From Chaetorhynchus papuensis (taxonomy: Eukaryota > Chordata > Aves > Passeriformes > Rhipiduridae): a stretch of DNA of 64,000 bases. Of this stretch, positions 38,030 through 50,500 are shown one piece after another. Every line of letters begins with the position of its first letter. Positions within the stretch are counted from its first letter, which is position 1. Made by a program: the position numbers and the translations under genes. Where the stretch lies: contig VWYX01000288.1 in NCBI GenBank assembly GCA_013396525.1, forward strand, positions 640,655 through 704,654, in the 5' to 3' direction. The notes beneath the pieces were generated by a model. It saw only the letters and a list, made by a program, of their open reading frames with translations. It made no database searches and was not told the DNA's origin.

Positions 38030-40100
38030 CTGTTGGTAATTTTTCCCCCCCACACCCAGAAAGCCTCTGAGGCCCTTCAGTGCATGGCTTGCCACACGAA
38101 CAGGAGGTCTAAATGCTGTTTTAAGTTTTGCAGGACAGCAGTAGTATGATAATATGATAAGTAGTGTGATAATATGACTTCAGTCAGAAGCCAGGCAGTC
38201 TTTGGGGTAGATCGTAAATTAAGAGACGATTTCTCATCTCTTTAATTCCACATTTATCCAGCTCTCTGGTGCAGGTTTCCCCTGCCCTCTGAATGCCCAA
38301 TATACCATTCCTGAAACAAGCTGAGACTTCGCATAGGACCGGTGTGTGAAGGAGTCTGTGGTGGCCTGCCCCGGTCAGTACACCCAGGGTGTGAATGTGC
38401 TCCCCTCACCCAGAGAAGGGGCAGATTTAAAGTCTCCATTACCTTAAAGGATTGCACCTGTATTTGCTACTTCTGCTGAGAACTCCTAAAAACACAGGCC
38501 CGATGGGATGTGATGGTGAACCCCGGAGCTTGTGGGATGGGAGGACAGCCAAGCCCAGATCAAGGGAGCTGAATCTGTAGAAAGACTCTGCCTTCTTAGG
38601 CCCTCAAACTACCCAGGTGCCTCTGGATAGGACCTGAAAATGCCTTTGTTCTCCCCTCCTTCCCCCACACCATCATCATCAGTGTCAGCTGCACCTGCTC
38701 CTCTGCTTGGCACGACATCTGGGTCTAACTAAAACTTTCCTATATATAGTGTTCATATTCTCCTGCTGCCAAGTGGCTCTGTGTCTGAACTGGATCTGCC
38801 AGTGCCAAAGTCAGGAAGAGACAAACACACCCAGAGCACAGAGCAAATTCCTGTTCAGCAGTAACTGGTACAGAGGATGCTAATCTGCTTCCCCCATAAA
38901 ACACATGTGAAGCTGTGCACAGTGTCTGAACACAAAGTTGCACTCACCTTTTGACTGCAGAACTTTGTTTCTCCCTGGTTAGGAGGGTGAGGGTAGCACA
39001 TTCCCAAAGCTGCTTCTGGTAAGGCCAGAATGAATGGAATTGACTGCAGCAGCACCTCAGAGGCAGAGCAGCTGCTGGCAGCATACAGCAGGTACTTGTC
39101 ATCACATTCCTTAGTGTGACATTGTTCCTTTCTGACCAATTCCCCTCTTTTGAGTGGGTGTATGTCACCTGTACACTTCTGCTTGGTTAAGAATTAGGTG
39201 TTGTTCAAATGACTTTTTCAAATGCATTTGCTGATGAATTTTCCTAGCATAAATGATTGCAGGCACTAGAATTACATAAGAGCATATTACAAAGTTTAGG
39301 TCAGTTCATGGTTCTGGAACTCCAGACTTTGGGGTGCCTGGATTACAATAATGAATAAAAATACACACAGCAACAGCAGGGACCTAGTTTAAGAAACATC
39401 TTTCAGCTTAGTAATTACATTTTCAGAAACCATTTTCCCATTTGGACTCACCTAGACATATGCACGATGAAGGGGAATTTGGCCTGGTGAAAATACACGA
39501 CACTGACTGTCATTACCCCATGGCTGCTGGCAGCAGTGGTTTGGAGATGAATCATCCTTTCATTATGATCCTTTTACTGTGCCTCATTGTGCAAAATAAA
39601 CTTTCCCTGCTCTCAACCAGGCCCAGAAAACAGATCTGCACTGCAGAGTGTGTGGCTGCATGGAGTGTTAGATCAGAAGTCACATCTGGGACCACCTCAC
39701 CTGCCATGGCTTGTCCAGGGTTCCAGCACTGGGGCTGTGGCTCTGCAGGCGCTGCCAGCTGGGTAGGAATTGTTCAGAGCACCCTAGTCCTCCTTCACGC
39801 TCACCCAGGCCAACTACATGTACAGACTCTGGCCAGTCCAAACTCCTCCTCAAGCTAGAAGTGAACAAAAATGAAGGTTTTCTGCATAACTCAGACCCCC
39901 TGCATGCAGCACTGGTCAGTGCAACTCCTTGTACTGTGATTCACAGTATGACACAGGAAACATCAGCTCAGAGATCCCAACAGTTCCATGTTCTTCATCT
40001 TCAAAAGCACTTCAACCTCAGTAATGCAAGCAAGTACTCAAGGTCTTAAGTGATGCAAAAGTTCAATAAACTGCTTTTGATATTTAAAGTGGAAAACATG
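38030..40100. other. Tail-to-tail spacer between PFN2 and RNF13
   Basis: About 2.1 kb between the convergent 3' ends. It holds a short imperfect tandem repeat at 38141-38177 (17-bp unit GTAGTRTGATAATATGA, period 20) and otherwise no recognisable element. Open frames here (up to 138 codons at 39442) have no family signature. Confidence 0.6.
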
Positions 40101-40106
40101 TTTATT
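40101..40106 (-). promoter_or_regulatory. RNF13: Poly(A) signal AATAAA of RNF13
   Basis: AATAAA on the minus strand lies 1.07 kb downstream of the RNF13 stop codon. It is the only canonical hexamer I found on that strand in the interval, so it probably marks the 3' end. Confidence 0.55.
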
Positions 40107-41177
40107 AACATTCTTTCAAGCTTTCCTTAGTCAAGGCCATATAAAAAAATCTCCATTTGAGTATATGCATGGTTTTACTTTCTACATAGTTACAGAGGTA
40201 TTATATAGAATCTACCTTTTTTGTGATACACTGGTAAGTACTGAGTTCTGTGAGACAGGTGTAAGCACTTGTTTTCAAATTAGGTATTTGAAAAGAACAA
40301 TTTTTTTATATACAATTTAGCAGACTAATGCAGCATAAAATGCTCTTAGTAAGAGGTATATGAGCCAAGGATCAATATAATACTTACCTAAACTTCTTTT
40401 TCTATATGGAACAAAACCTCTGTCTCGGTTGTCTCCCAACCGCCACCTCCTCACCGGAAACCAGACAACGAAGTAGTTGCAAGGAGGGACAATTAATGTG
40501 CTTATGTTGGACCTGACCTTGTGAATTGTTCAAAACTAAACATATATTCTAGGCTTCCTCATCCTGGGAATTGCTCAATGGAACTGCTTAAACTCAGCTA
40601 CCATGGCAGACTCCAAAGGATTATTTGGAATCACTGCTTTGAGATAAAAGTGGAGTTTCTTCTGCTTTGTTTTGACATACCAGCACACAGAATATCGATC
40701 TGTTCTACATTTTCCTTTCAGCAGTGGTGACAATTTTTAGGAAAACTATACAAACATGCAAATACAGTTCTTGTTGGGCCTAAGGGGTAACACATATCTA
40801 CATGTAATAAATATTGCTGTCAGGATGACCCAGCTGTAGCTACAAAATAGAAATAAAAGTACTTCCAGAGAAATCCTGTTTCAACAAGAGACATTTAGAG
40901 TCTCTGTGATATTTCTGTTGATATAAACTATTAACATTATTCGTTAGCATTGTGAAGTCCAGTTTAACTGTTGGTTTTGAGAAGACAGAATGTGTGACTG
41001 AATACCTGAATCAAAAATAAATCTACCTGTAATGATTTAACCAGAGAACTACTACATGAACTGCTGCTCCTATCAAAGAAACCAAATGGATTACAGATTA
41101 AAGAGATTCCCTATGCAAAGGTTTGTAAATAGCCTTAAGAACCCTTTTGTTCATATACCTATAGGTCATTAGTAGTC
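40101..41177 (-). other. RNF13: RNF13 3' untranslated region
   Basis: A/T-rich unspliced sequence between the stop codon and the first minus-strand AATAAA. No coding potential is visible. The extent is inferred from the signal position. Confidence 0.55.
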
Positions 41178-41542
41178 TCAGACAGTGTTTGCCACTCTGT
41201 ACTCCCTGTCCTCACTGGGCTGCAGCTGAACCACTACACTTTCTTCATTCATCCCATTTTCCGCATCACTGCTATCAACATTGTCATTGTCATCCTCCTC
41301 ATACTCCGAGGACTCGGTCATGTTCTGATGGGAATGGGACTCTGACAGAGCCCCGAAGGACTGTGTGCTGACCGAGGCCAAAGGCCTGAGCAGAGGAGTG
41401 TTCTCAGACACTTCATTCTCCTCTTGGCTGCTGTCTGTCTCCGAGTCAGAGTCCCCCTGGGAAGGGACCACTTTCTGCTTACACACAGGACAGGTTTTTT
41501 TTGTTTTTGTCAGCCACGGGTCCACACACTTGCAGTGATACG
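41178..41542 (-). CDS. RNF13: RNF13 last coding exon (second half of RING, acidic tail, stop)
   Basis: The exon starts after CTAACAG with the last two bases of A261 and encodes YHCKCVDPWLTKTKKTCPVC, i.e. four of the eight RING zinc ligands. The low-complexity cytosolic tail with the ENTPLL sorting motif follows, and VANTV at the end. The stop is TAA at 41178-41180. Confidence 0.97.
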
Positions 41543-44500
41543 CTGTTAGAAAACAAAATACAAGGACATCATTATCACAGTGAAAAGGACAGGGAAACCT
41601 GCTAAAACGTGTTTCTCTTCAGTGACATGGAAGAATTTTAGAATTGAAGTCACACGAGAATTTTAGTCCCAAATTTGTTGGCACATAGCCTGTACAAAAC
41701 ACCTGATGGATTAAGATCTCAGTCACGTGGGTATATGCAATGAATACCTGTGCTCTCTACTGAGTGAATGAGAGCAGTAGTACAACAGGCCACATTTGAC
41801 AACAAACTTCAAAGCTTTTTGAGCCATTCCATCCCTTTGCAGCAGGCATGCCCACCATCATCATCCTCACATTGCCTCTCACCTCCACACCAATACGTAT
41901 CAAAGCACCTCATTATTAAATGACATTACTGCATGATTTTGTGGATCTTAAATTAGGTCTGCAACTGGCACTGCAACTAGACTGGCCATGTTTAAAAAAA
42001 AAGTATTTAAGTGTCTTACTTATGGTATTAAAATCTCAGCTCTTCTTCCTAAGAGAGACTTCTACTTGGCAAAGAGCTCATATTTACACAGGCCAGCAAT
42101 GTCATGTTTAGTACCTGGTCAAGCACACTGGCAACATGTTCTCCACACGAACTGATGGTGGTGGTTGGTGGTGTTCAAGTTAAGTTACCTCTGCAGTCCC
42201 CCACTGGGAGAGACGCCATGGACCTGTTCTTTCACTTCTGAGAATTCCTTGTTTGTCAGCCTAGTTTGAAATTGGTTTTATGACTGAGGTTCTAAAAAGC
42301 TTCGCCTGTCACCTGCTGTGCTGGCTGTGTATAGAAGGCTGTAACATCTCTGCAGTGGGCTGGACTTGGGAAAGACTGACACAGGGAAAATATTTCACTG
42401 ACTTCCAAGTGCAGTCAGGCAGTGGTGTGCATGGCTGCAGACTCCAGGACAGACCCATCCCTTCAGCTGCACCTCCAGGTTGCCAAGAGCTCAATTTTGT
42501 GGTTTACTTGTATTGGGGAAAGTGAAAGCCTATTTTTTTTAATCGAGAAAGTATTACAATGAATATGGGTATTTAGGGGACAGCATCAAGCCCAGATTTT
42601 CTTTCATGTGTACATCCAAGGAAAAATGCAAAGTGGGAATGCTAGCATTTTAGCTTTTAAAAAGAGAAAGCAAACTTTCACTTTTCTCACTTCGTACATT
42701 CATTCTTGAATATTAGCAAAAAGAAATTTTATAAATCACTCACTAAACATATTCTCTGTGGGTTTTGGACAATGTTTTGGAAAGCGGTTTTAATCTAAAT
42801 TCAAACCTAAAACACAGCTGCTTACCATGAGAGCATGGAAGGATCCTGAGCTTGTCTCCATCCTCATATTCATCCAGACAGATGGCACACACATCGTATT
42901 CATCTCCTACAGCACATAACTGAGAATTAGTTTGACTTTAAAGGACTGGCAGCAGACCCTCCTGACACACACACAGGTTCTCCCAGCTTGTTTCTCAGGC
43001 TGAAGGAACCACCACTTCCCCATGCCCACACAAGGCAGTTCCTCCCAGCTGCAGAGCTACTGCTGAACTTTTCACATCTCTGAGACCAGAGCTCATCTAC
43101 TTAAGGTTAATAAAAATATTTTAAACTGTGTGAGGTGCCATCTCTACAATATTTTTTCATGCTTATTGAAAGTAAGATAAAAGGATTTAAAATATAGCAT
43201 TCACTTTACTATACAGGTTTCAATACATTATTGACAAAACTTAAGGCAGAAAAATAGCAACAAAGAAAACTGGATAGAAAATAAGAATAATAATCAAGAA
43301 TGACAGTCTGGCTGCAGGAGGAATTTCAGTGTTTTGTAACCGGGCAAGGACAGAAAGTCCTGAACCTTTTGGTGCCTTCCTTACCTCTCTGCACCCAGGA
43401 TTCTCTTCTGGGAAGTACATATTTAGAGGGTCTTTGGTGTTAAAAACAATAGGGTCAAATTAGTTAGACAAAGAATGATCCACTTGCCTTTCTTAAACTT
43501 ATGCACGGGAAGTTTCTTAAGTTGATCCTTCCTAAGCCGATTCCTTCTTGCTCTGTGTCTGTCCTGAACAAATTTTGTTATCTGGAAACAGACACAAGAT
43601 AACATTAACAGTATGTTAAACCAATAAAAAAACAATAGAAGTTTTGATTTATGAAGCTATGCAGTAAGTTGGTCAAAAGAGAACCCCAGCTAATATAGAA
43701 TAACCTCTTCTGTTGCCTAAACATAAGGATGAAGCCAAACAAGCCTAAAGGATGTTCTCCACAAACATGCACTTGGAACTGAGAATACACAAGGGGTTTT
43801 TTGGGAGGAAAGAGAAAGAAAAGGTATGTCCATACTACATAAAATAATGGCCATTGCTGCAATCCTCTACTGAGGCCTGTGAAAAGCAGGAAGCATATTG
43901 CACAGCAAAACACAATTCAGTAAGTTTGAATAGTTTTCCTTACAGATTTAGATAATTACAGCTGTTTTACAGGATTATTCCCACATTCATCAGAACTGTT
44001 TTCATATTATCTAAAATAGTAGGCTGGGGAGGAGTAAAGGGTTTACTTTGAGTCATTGTTACTTGTTATACTATCCCATACCAAGAAAACTAAATAAGTA
44101 AAATAACTAAATAACTAGTAATACCAAGCTCTCTAAATAACTGTAACAAATATTCTATTTCCATTTTCTTAGAAGTCCCTAATGCTATTTCTGTTCAATT
44201 TCTAAATCTAGCACCTGTGATACAACATTCTTTTTCGAATATGACGACAAGCAAACAAACAAAGGATATTTGAATTGAAACTGTTGGTTCAGACTCTTTC
44301 ACCACAGCTGAACATTAAGCTGTATGCACAAACTGCAGTTTTTCTGCTGTAATCCAGATCCTTAGTAACAATCAGAGTTTCACATGAATCTCCTAGCTAA
44401 AAACAAGATTGTCTCAAAGAGGCGGGGACAGAATCAGTAACAAATGAGGACCAAATCCAACCTGGAACCTCCCTGGGATCAATTTCACTGCACCAATTAA

Positions 44501-47500
44501 TTGTCCAGTGCTCTAGTCTATTGAGATGTCTCTGTGAAGGCCTCTCTACACGCCAGGGAATCAGCATCTCCTAGTTTAGTATCCTTGGCAAATTTACTCA
44601 GTGTGTACTCAACTCCTCTGTCCAGGTTGCTGACAGCAACGCTGCAGAGAACTCGCCGTAAAGCTGAACCCTGATGAGCACCACTGATGCCCAACCAGCA
44701 GCCAGGTGTTACCCCCTCCACTGCAGCTCCCCGAGCCTGACCCTTTTGACAGCTCACCCATCGTCCTGTGTACACAATTAGCTTTAAAGGGGTGGTTTTG
44801 TCCAGAAGAACACTGTAAAAGACAGTAGCAAAAGCTTTGCTAAAAATAATTCCTCTCTAGGTGATCATTCTGCTTTGTTTTCAGAGAGTTGCTGCAATTA
44901 CAATTGTCCCAAACGTGCCCAGGATTGTCAATGAAATACGTAACTTGCAGTGCAAAAAACACTAATGCAGAAAAATATTTTAAGTAAGTGTTTATAAAAC
45001 AGTTGATGCATTATTTTCTTTTTATTAAAAGGTAAAATAATAAATTGGGCACAGATCACAAAAAATGGGATGCTAAGTATGCTGAAATAATATGTAGCTA
45101 TGCTATCTTACCATTTAAAGAAAAGATATCCCAACTGAGAACGTCTACATGCAATTCATGTGCTGAGATCTATGCTCTGTGCTGTGAGGCTCTGTGCTCG
45201 CACGCTTGTAACTACACCTGCAGTACAAAACTGTGAGCCCTGCACTGCGGAACAGTGGGACTAATGAATATTACGTTTGGTAAGTCGGGATATGCTCTTG
45301 GTGTACAAGAGCACAAGGACAGGTCACTCTGTCTGGGGCCAAAAAAGCAAGCACTAGTGGAGTGTAAGATTGGCAGTAAGGACAATTCCTATAAGCAGTT
45401 ACGTGCTAGGGAGAACATCCAGAAGGCTCCTGATATCCCTTTGAGAAAATTTTGCACTTGTTTGTTTTATTGAGAAACTAAATGATTACAGATAAGCATA
45501 GCACAGGTATGTGCAGTACACACAGATTCACTCTTCCTTTACTGTATACTTTCCTTTACCTTCAGTGTGTGACTGTTCCCTGATGATTTGAAAGAAAAAA
45601 ATATTATTAAAAGAAGAAACTTACCATAAATATGACGATGAGGATAAGACAGATCCCTACTATTATTAGGAAAGGGATTAAGTAGTACTCCAAAGGAAGA
45701 CTGAACTCTGGGATTAACACAACATGGCCACTGTGGGGAGGAAGAGATAACACTTTCTAAATTAATGAGAATTTAATGAACAAGTTGAAGAACAAATACA
45801 ATAAAAAAAACCCCCAAAAACAAAAGATTGTCACTAGACACACTACAGGAATCCTACCTGTGCACAACAACATAGAAAATTCAGTCCATACCCACACCAA
45901 TATAAAGTCAATTAAATAAAAGGATAAAACTGTTTTTTGAGTTAAAACTATTTACTGACCTCAATCAAATCTAGAGAAACTAGGAAAACCACCTCATGGC
46001 TGCTTTGACAGCAGAATGAAAAGAATACAACACGACTCTCAAAAGATACAGTGAAATCATTCTTATTTACTAAAGCATTGCAGGTTGCTCTCAGGCACAA
46101 GATTTCACCTGGAACACCTATAACCTCTGTCATCATAACATCCTATTTTAAGGCCATAAACATTCAAAAGAGACAATGATCTAATGCAAGGAGTAACACA
46201 GCTGCATGTGAGTTAACCTACCCTTTTTCGTAAGTAAACTCCTCTTTAAGAGAATTAGCTGACGTCTCACCAATAAAGACAGAAGGAATGTCAATCTTCT
46301 TTAAAACCTCAACTGTATAAAAAAAGGCAGGTAAATAAAACTATTATTACGTGGACAATCTATGGGTACTCAAGATACATGACCTGAACATTATGAGACT
46401 ATCACAACAGGAAGACACATAACATAGTGACATACAGACCAATGCACATGCATGTTACAGCTTTACTTCATAAAAGTACTATTATTTTTCCTACACAATT
46501 TCTAGGGAATTTACTGCAGGTAGAAAAATCAAAATTCCTAATGGAATAGTTAAAGGGAGCATAAACCAAAATACATTGACAAAAGAGGATCATAATTTTA
46601 ACCAGAACACCATTCTTTACTCATATTCAAGCAAGTCACAGTTCCATTGATTTCCAGAATTTCTGGAAACTTACATGATTTCGTGATCTGGTTCTATAAA
46701 TTTTAATTAATTTGTCTTCCCTCCTTTTCACCCCAAACATAAATAAACATACTGGAAACAACTGTGGCTAGATAAGGTCAAAAAGAAGAAAGAAGAAAAT
46801 CAACAAGTCCCACATCTTTATTTCAGTCCCAAGAAACTGGATGAACTGTTGTCTTCTCTGTTTACCAGTGAAGGCAGTAATAAATGAAAACTTATCGAAA
46901 GATAAATCCCATATTCTAGAAAACCTTCTCCTCAGCTTCACTTTATATTGATTTTCCCCCTAATGCTTCATGTTTAAGGCTCAAAGTAACCTGAGTTTAG
47001 TCCATCTCAAAGCAGTCAGGTTCCCCAAGGCAAAAGGACACGTGGCTGAGCATCACCTCACTCTATGAGGTCTGTGTTTGTTGTGGACTTGTTCTACGTT
47101 TTGGTTACTCAGTGAAACCTGAAAATAAGATTCACATGGGTTGAGAATTCATTAAACCCACTTTCACATAACTGCATGGGCCACTCAACTCCCATTTAGT
47201 TTGTCAAAGTTCATTCCTACTTTATTCAATGGCATTTCCACTGGAAAATAATTTATTTTCCTCTTATTTATTTTCCTATTCCATATTGAACAAGTTGAAA
47301 AATTGGACAAAATAAAGAAATGCCACAAAGAAAGCAGTAACAGCACTAGAAACACAAAGCTCGAACCACAGAACAAACCCAAAATTCTGACTAGATTTCA
47401 AGATGTTCTGAATATATTCACTCCATGAAGGTTAAAACTGGAACAGCTAACACAAGAACCAAATAGTAAATGGTGCACTGGTCTCTAAATATTCTTTTTC

Positions 47501-50500
47501 CAACTGAAAAACTGAAAGCAAGTGCACGTGATATGCTAGGATCCATTTGTCCGGAGAACAGGAAGATGTACCCAACAGTGCAACAACAAACTGGAATGAC
47601 TCTCATGGATGAACTTCATGATCTTAAAAGTCTTTTCCAACCTAAATGGTTCTATGATTCTAAATACTAAAATGTCATATTATAAAGTTTGATTTCCTTC
47701 CAAATGCGAGTTTTCTACTTTTCCTGTATTTCTACTTAATTAACAACACATCAGCTATTTTCCACATCAGTAATATAAATCTAGCCCAGAACACCTGAAC
47801 TAAAATTTGAAGGAAAACCAAAAGAAACATTCAGAGAAGGCACAAGTCAATGTATTTGTTCCTATGCAAATATCTCCTGTTACTAAATCTTAAAAGCAGG
47901 AGGATTTCTATGGGTTTTTTGTTTAGTTTGGTTTTGGTTTTTGTGGTGGTAGTGGTTTTGTTGTTGAGGTTTCGAGGGGTTTTTGGTGCTGCTGTTTCCA
48001 GTGGGTGAAATGATATTCAAACAGGAGAGAAGAAGTGATACCTGTACTTACTGTCGTTGGATCCCATGCTTATGAGGTCATCAGAATCAACATTGTGAAC
48101 TATAGCTGCCTTGTATCCAGCTCTCTGGGCATTTAAGACCTGTAAGCCACACAAAATACTTACTGGAAAGACTAATGCTTCCAAATACAGTAACTTGTCT
48201 GTGCTTTCTGAGATGAGGAACACTTTGACAAAGTGATTAATATGAACATAATTTGCACTTATAAACCAAGCGTCACTTTTCAAAGCAAAATCGTATCATT
48301 ATTCTTATACTCATGTAGTTACATTATTTTTTTAGAAAGCCATTTTAATATTGTCTGCAGACAGACTATCTATATATATATATTAAAAACAGGATTTAAA
48401 CCTTTCTATGGGTAGTTAAAAACATTTGACTGTAATTGAAAATAAAGGCACTAAATTACTTTGGTAATCTAGAAATTACCACCTGATAGTTCATGAAGTC
48501 AGATGAGTAGTATCTTTTCTGTGCTTTAGAGATGTGGAATATCTCACCTGAAAGCCCAGGTATAAGAAGCTTTCTCATGAAGAAGTGCAAAATTATAACT
48601 ATGGGTACAAAACTATTAACATCCTGTGTACCGGTTACATTTCTAATACAGACTCACCTTTTTGTCAATACCAGAAAACCCAAGGTCCATGTAAATGGCA
48701 TTTACTGCAGTGACTATTATCAACGTAAACTTAGCTAAATTACAACTGTTCATCTTACTGCATCCACCACAATATAAAAAACTCACAAGCTGCAAAAAAC
48801 ACTTAGAACAGCTTGAGAAATTTTTGTGTTTCATCCCAACAACACCAATTCTCTTCCCATATTGCTAATGACTATATTTCAAACAGCAGAACAATGTTAT
48901 TGGAAAATGCAGAACACAGACACCTTGAGAAATCCCAGTATTACAAAAAAAACCCCAAAAAAGTAAATCCATTTAAGATGTTAACATACATGCACGGTTC
49001 GGAGTTTGGCCAATATTGCATCACCACAGAAAATATCCATAGTGCACGCATAAAGAAATCAAGAAATAACTATGTACCTGAACTTGTCATTTTCAACATA
49101 AAACAGAAGGCGATAAAGAACTTCCAATTTTTGTTAAAACATGCATTCTGTCAGTCATGTAGCTGACGGGCAATTCAGCTCACATCTCAGCACACATGCC
49201 ACTTTCTGGCAGAAACTTTAAGGCAAAATGCTGTACTACACATGCAATTATATAATGCAATATTGCAGGAGTATTAACAACATACTAAAGACGTAGATTC
49301 GCTGGGCACAGAGTATGCAGATACCCATGCTCGCCTTGGAAATGCTGATCTACTTGCTACTTTGCTCTTTGTCTAACAAGAAATGATTGGGAACCCCCTT
49401 TCCTATCAACATACGAAATATAAAATGTAACCAAAAATTTTTACATACAGAGCTAATGTGACATAATCCTTAAAGCACTGACTATGGAAATCTCTCAACG
49501 GCAATGTAGAAATCTTCCAAATTCAGACCAGTTCCTTTAACCATGTCTCCAGATGCAATACTGTCCCGTCAGTGTATGGACAACAATTAGACAGACAAAG
49601 AGGACATGAAAAAAAGGCAAGTAGCCATTTGCCCCCCTTTCTTTTCCCACTGAGCCATATGCAGACAGTGGCAGGATCCCCAGGACAGGCTATGTGCCAT
49701 TCCCAAGCCTGATGTGAAGGCAGATTACATGCAGTGAACCTGCCTCTGCAGGTGCAATCTACAGTCTACATAGAATTTATATGTTTCAATTACCCCATAA
49801 CTGAACCTACCACATAGCAGCAAAAGTAAATCCAGTTGAATCTCCTTTTAGTTCATGAAAGTCAACAACAAACTGAAGAGCCCTGTCTTAAGATATTCTT
49901 AGCTGCCCCATTGTATCAGATTAATTTCCAAGAAAACCATAGTCAAACACAAATCATTCTCATTTCACATTTTTAAAATCATAGAATGTTAAGGGTTGGA
50001 ATGGACCTTAAAGATCAAGTGGCTGGAGCATGTCCAGAGAAGGGAATGGAGTTGGGGAATGGTCTGAAGCACAAGGAGTGGCTGAGGGAGCTTGGGAGTT
50101 CAGCCTGGAGAAAAGGAGGTTCACGGGTGACCTTCTCACTCTCTACAACTCTGACAGGAGGGTGCAGCCAGGTTGGGGGTAGGGCTCTTGTCCCAGGCAA
50201 CCATCAGTAAGATCAGCGGACATAGTCTTAAACTGTGCTGGAGAAGTTCAGACTGGACATCAGGAAGAATTTCTTCACAGAAAGGGTGATAAAACATTGG
50301 AAGGGGCTGTCCAGGGAGGTCGTAGAGTCTCCATCCCTGAAGGTGTTTAATGCAAGACTGGACATGGCACTCAGTGCTCTGGTGTAGTTGACATAATGGT
50401 GTTTAGTCACAGGTAGGTTATTGGCTGGACTTGGTGAGCTCTGCTTTAATCTGTCTGGAGACAATAAAATTCTCCCTCCCCTTCGGATCAATATCTATTC

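Larger units (their letters stand above)
46313..48051 (-). other. RNF13: RNF13 intron with CR1 tail and G/T-rich tract
   Basis: Intron of 1739 bases. It holds a plus-sense CR1 3' tail at 47610-47664 and a long G/T-rich low-complexity tract at 47911-47999, close to the upstream exon. Nothing else was recognised. Confidence 0.8.

Noticed and set aside
44518..44775. 85-codon minus-strand frame as a host gene
   Set aside because: The LSKFAKDTKLG-like text identifies it as decayed CR1 reverse transcriptase.
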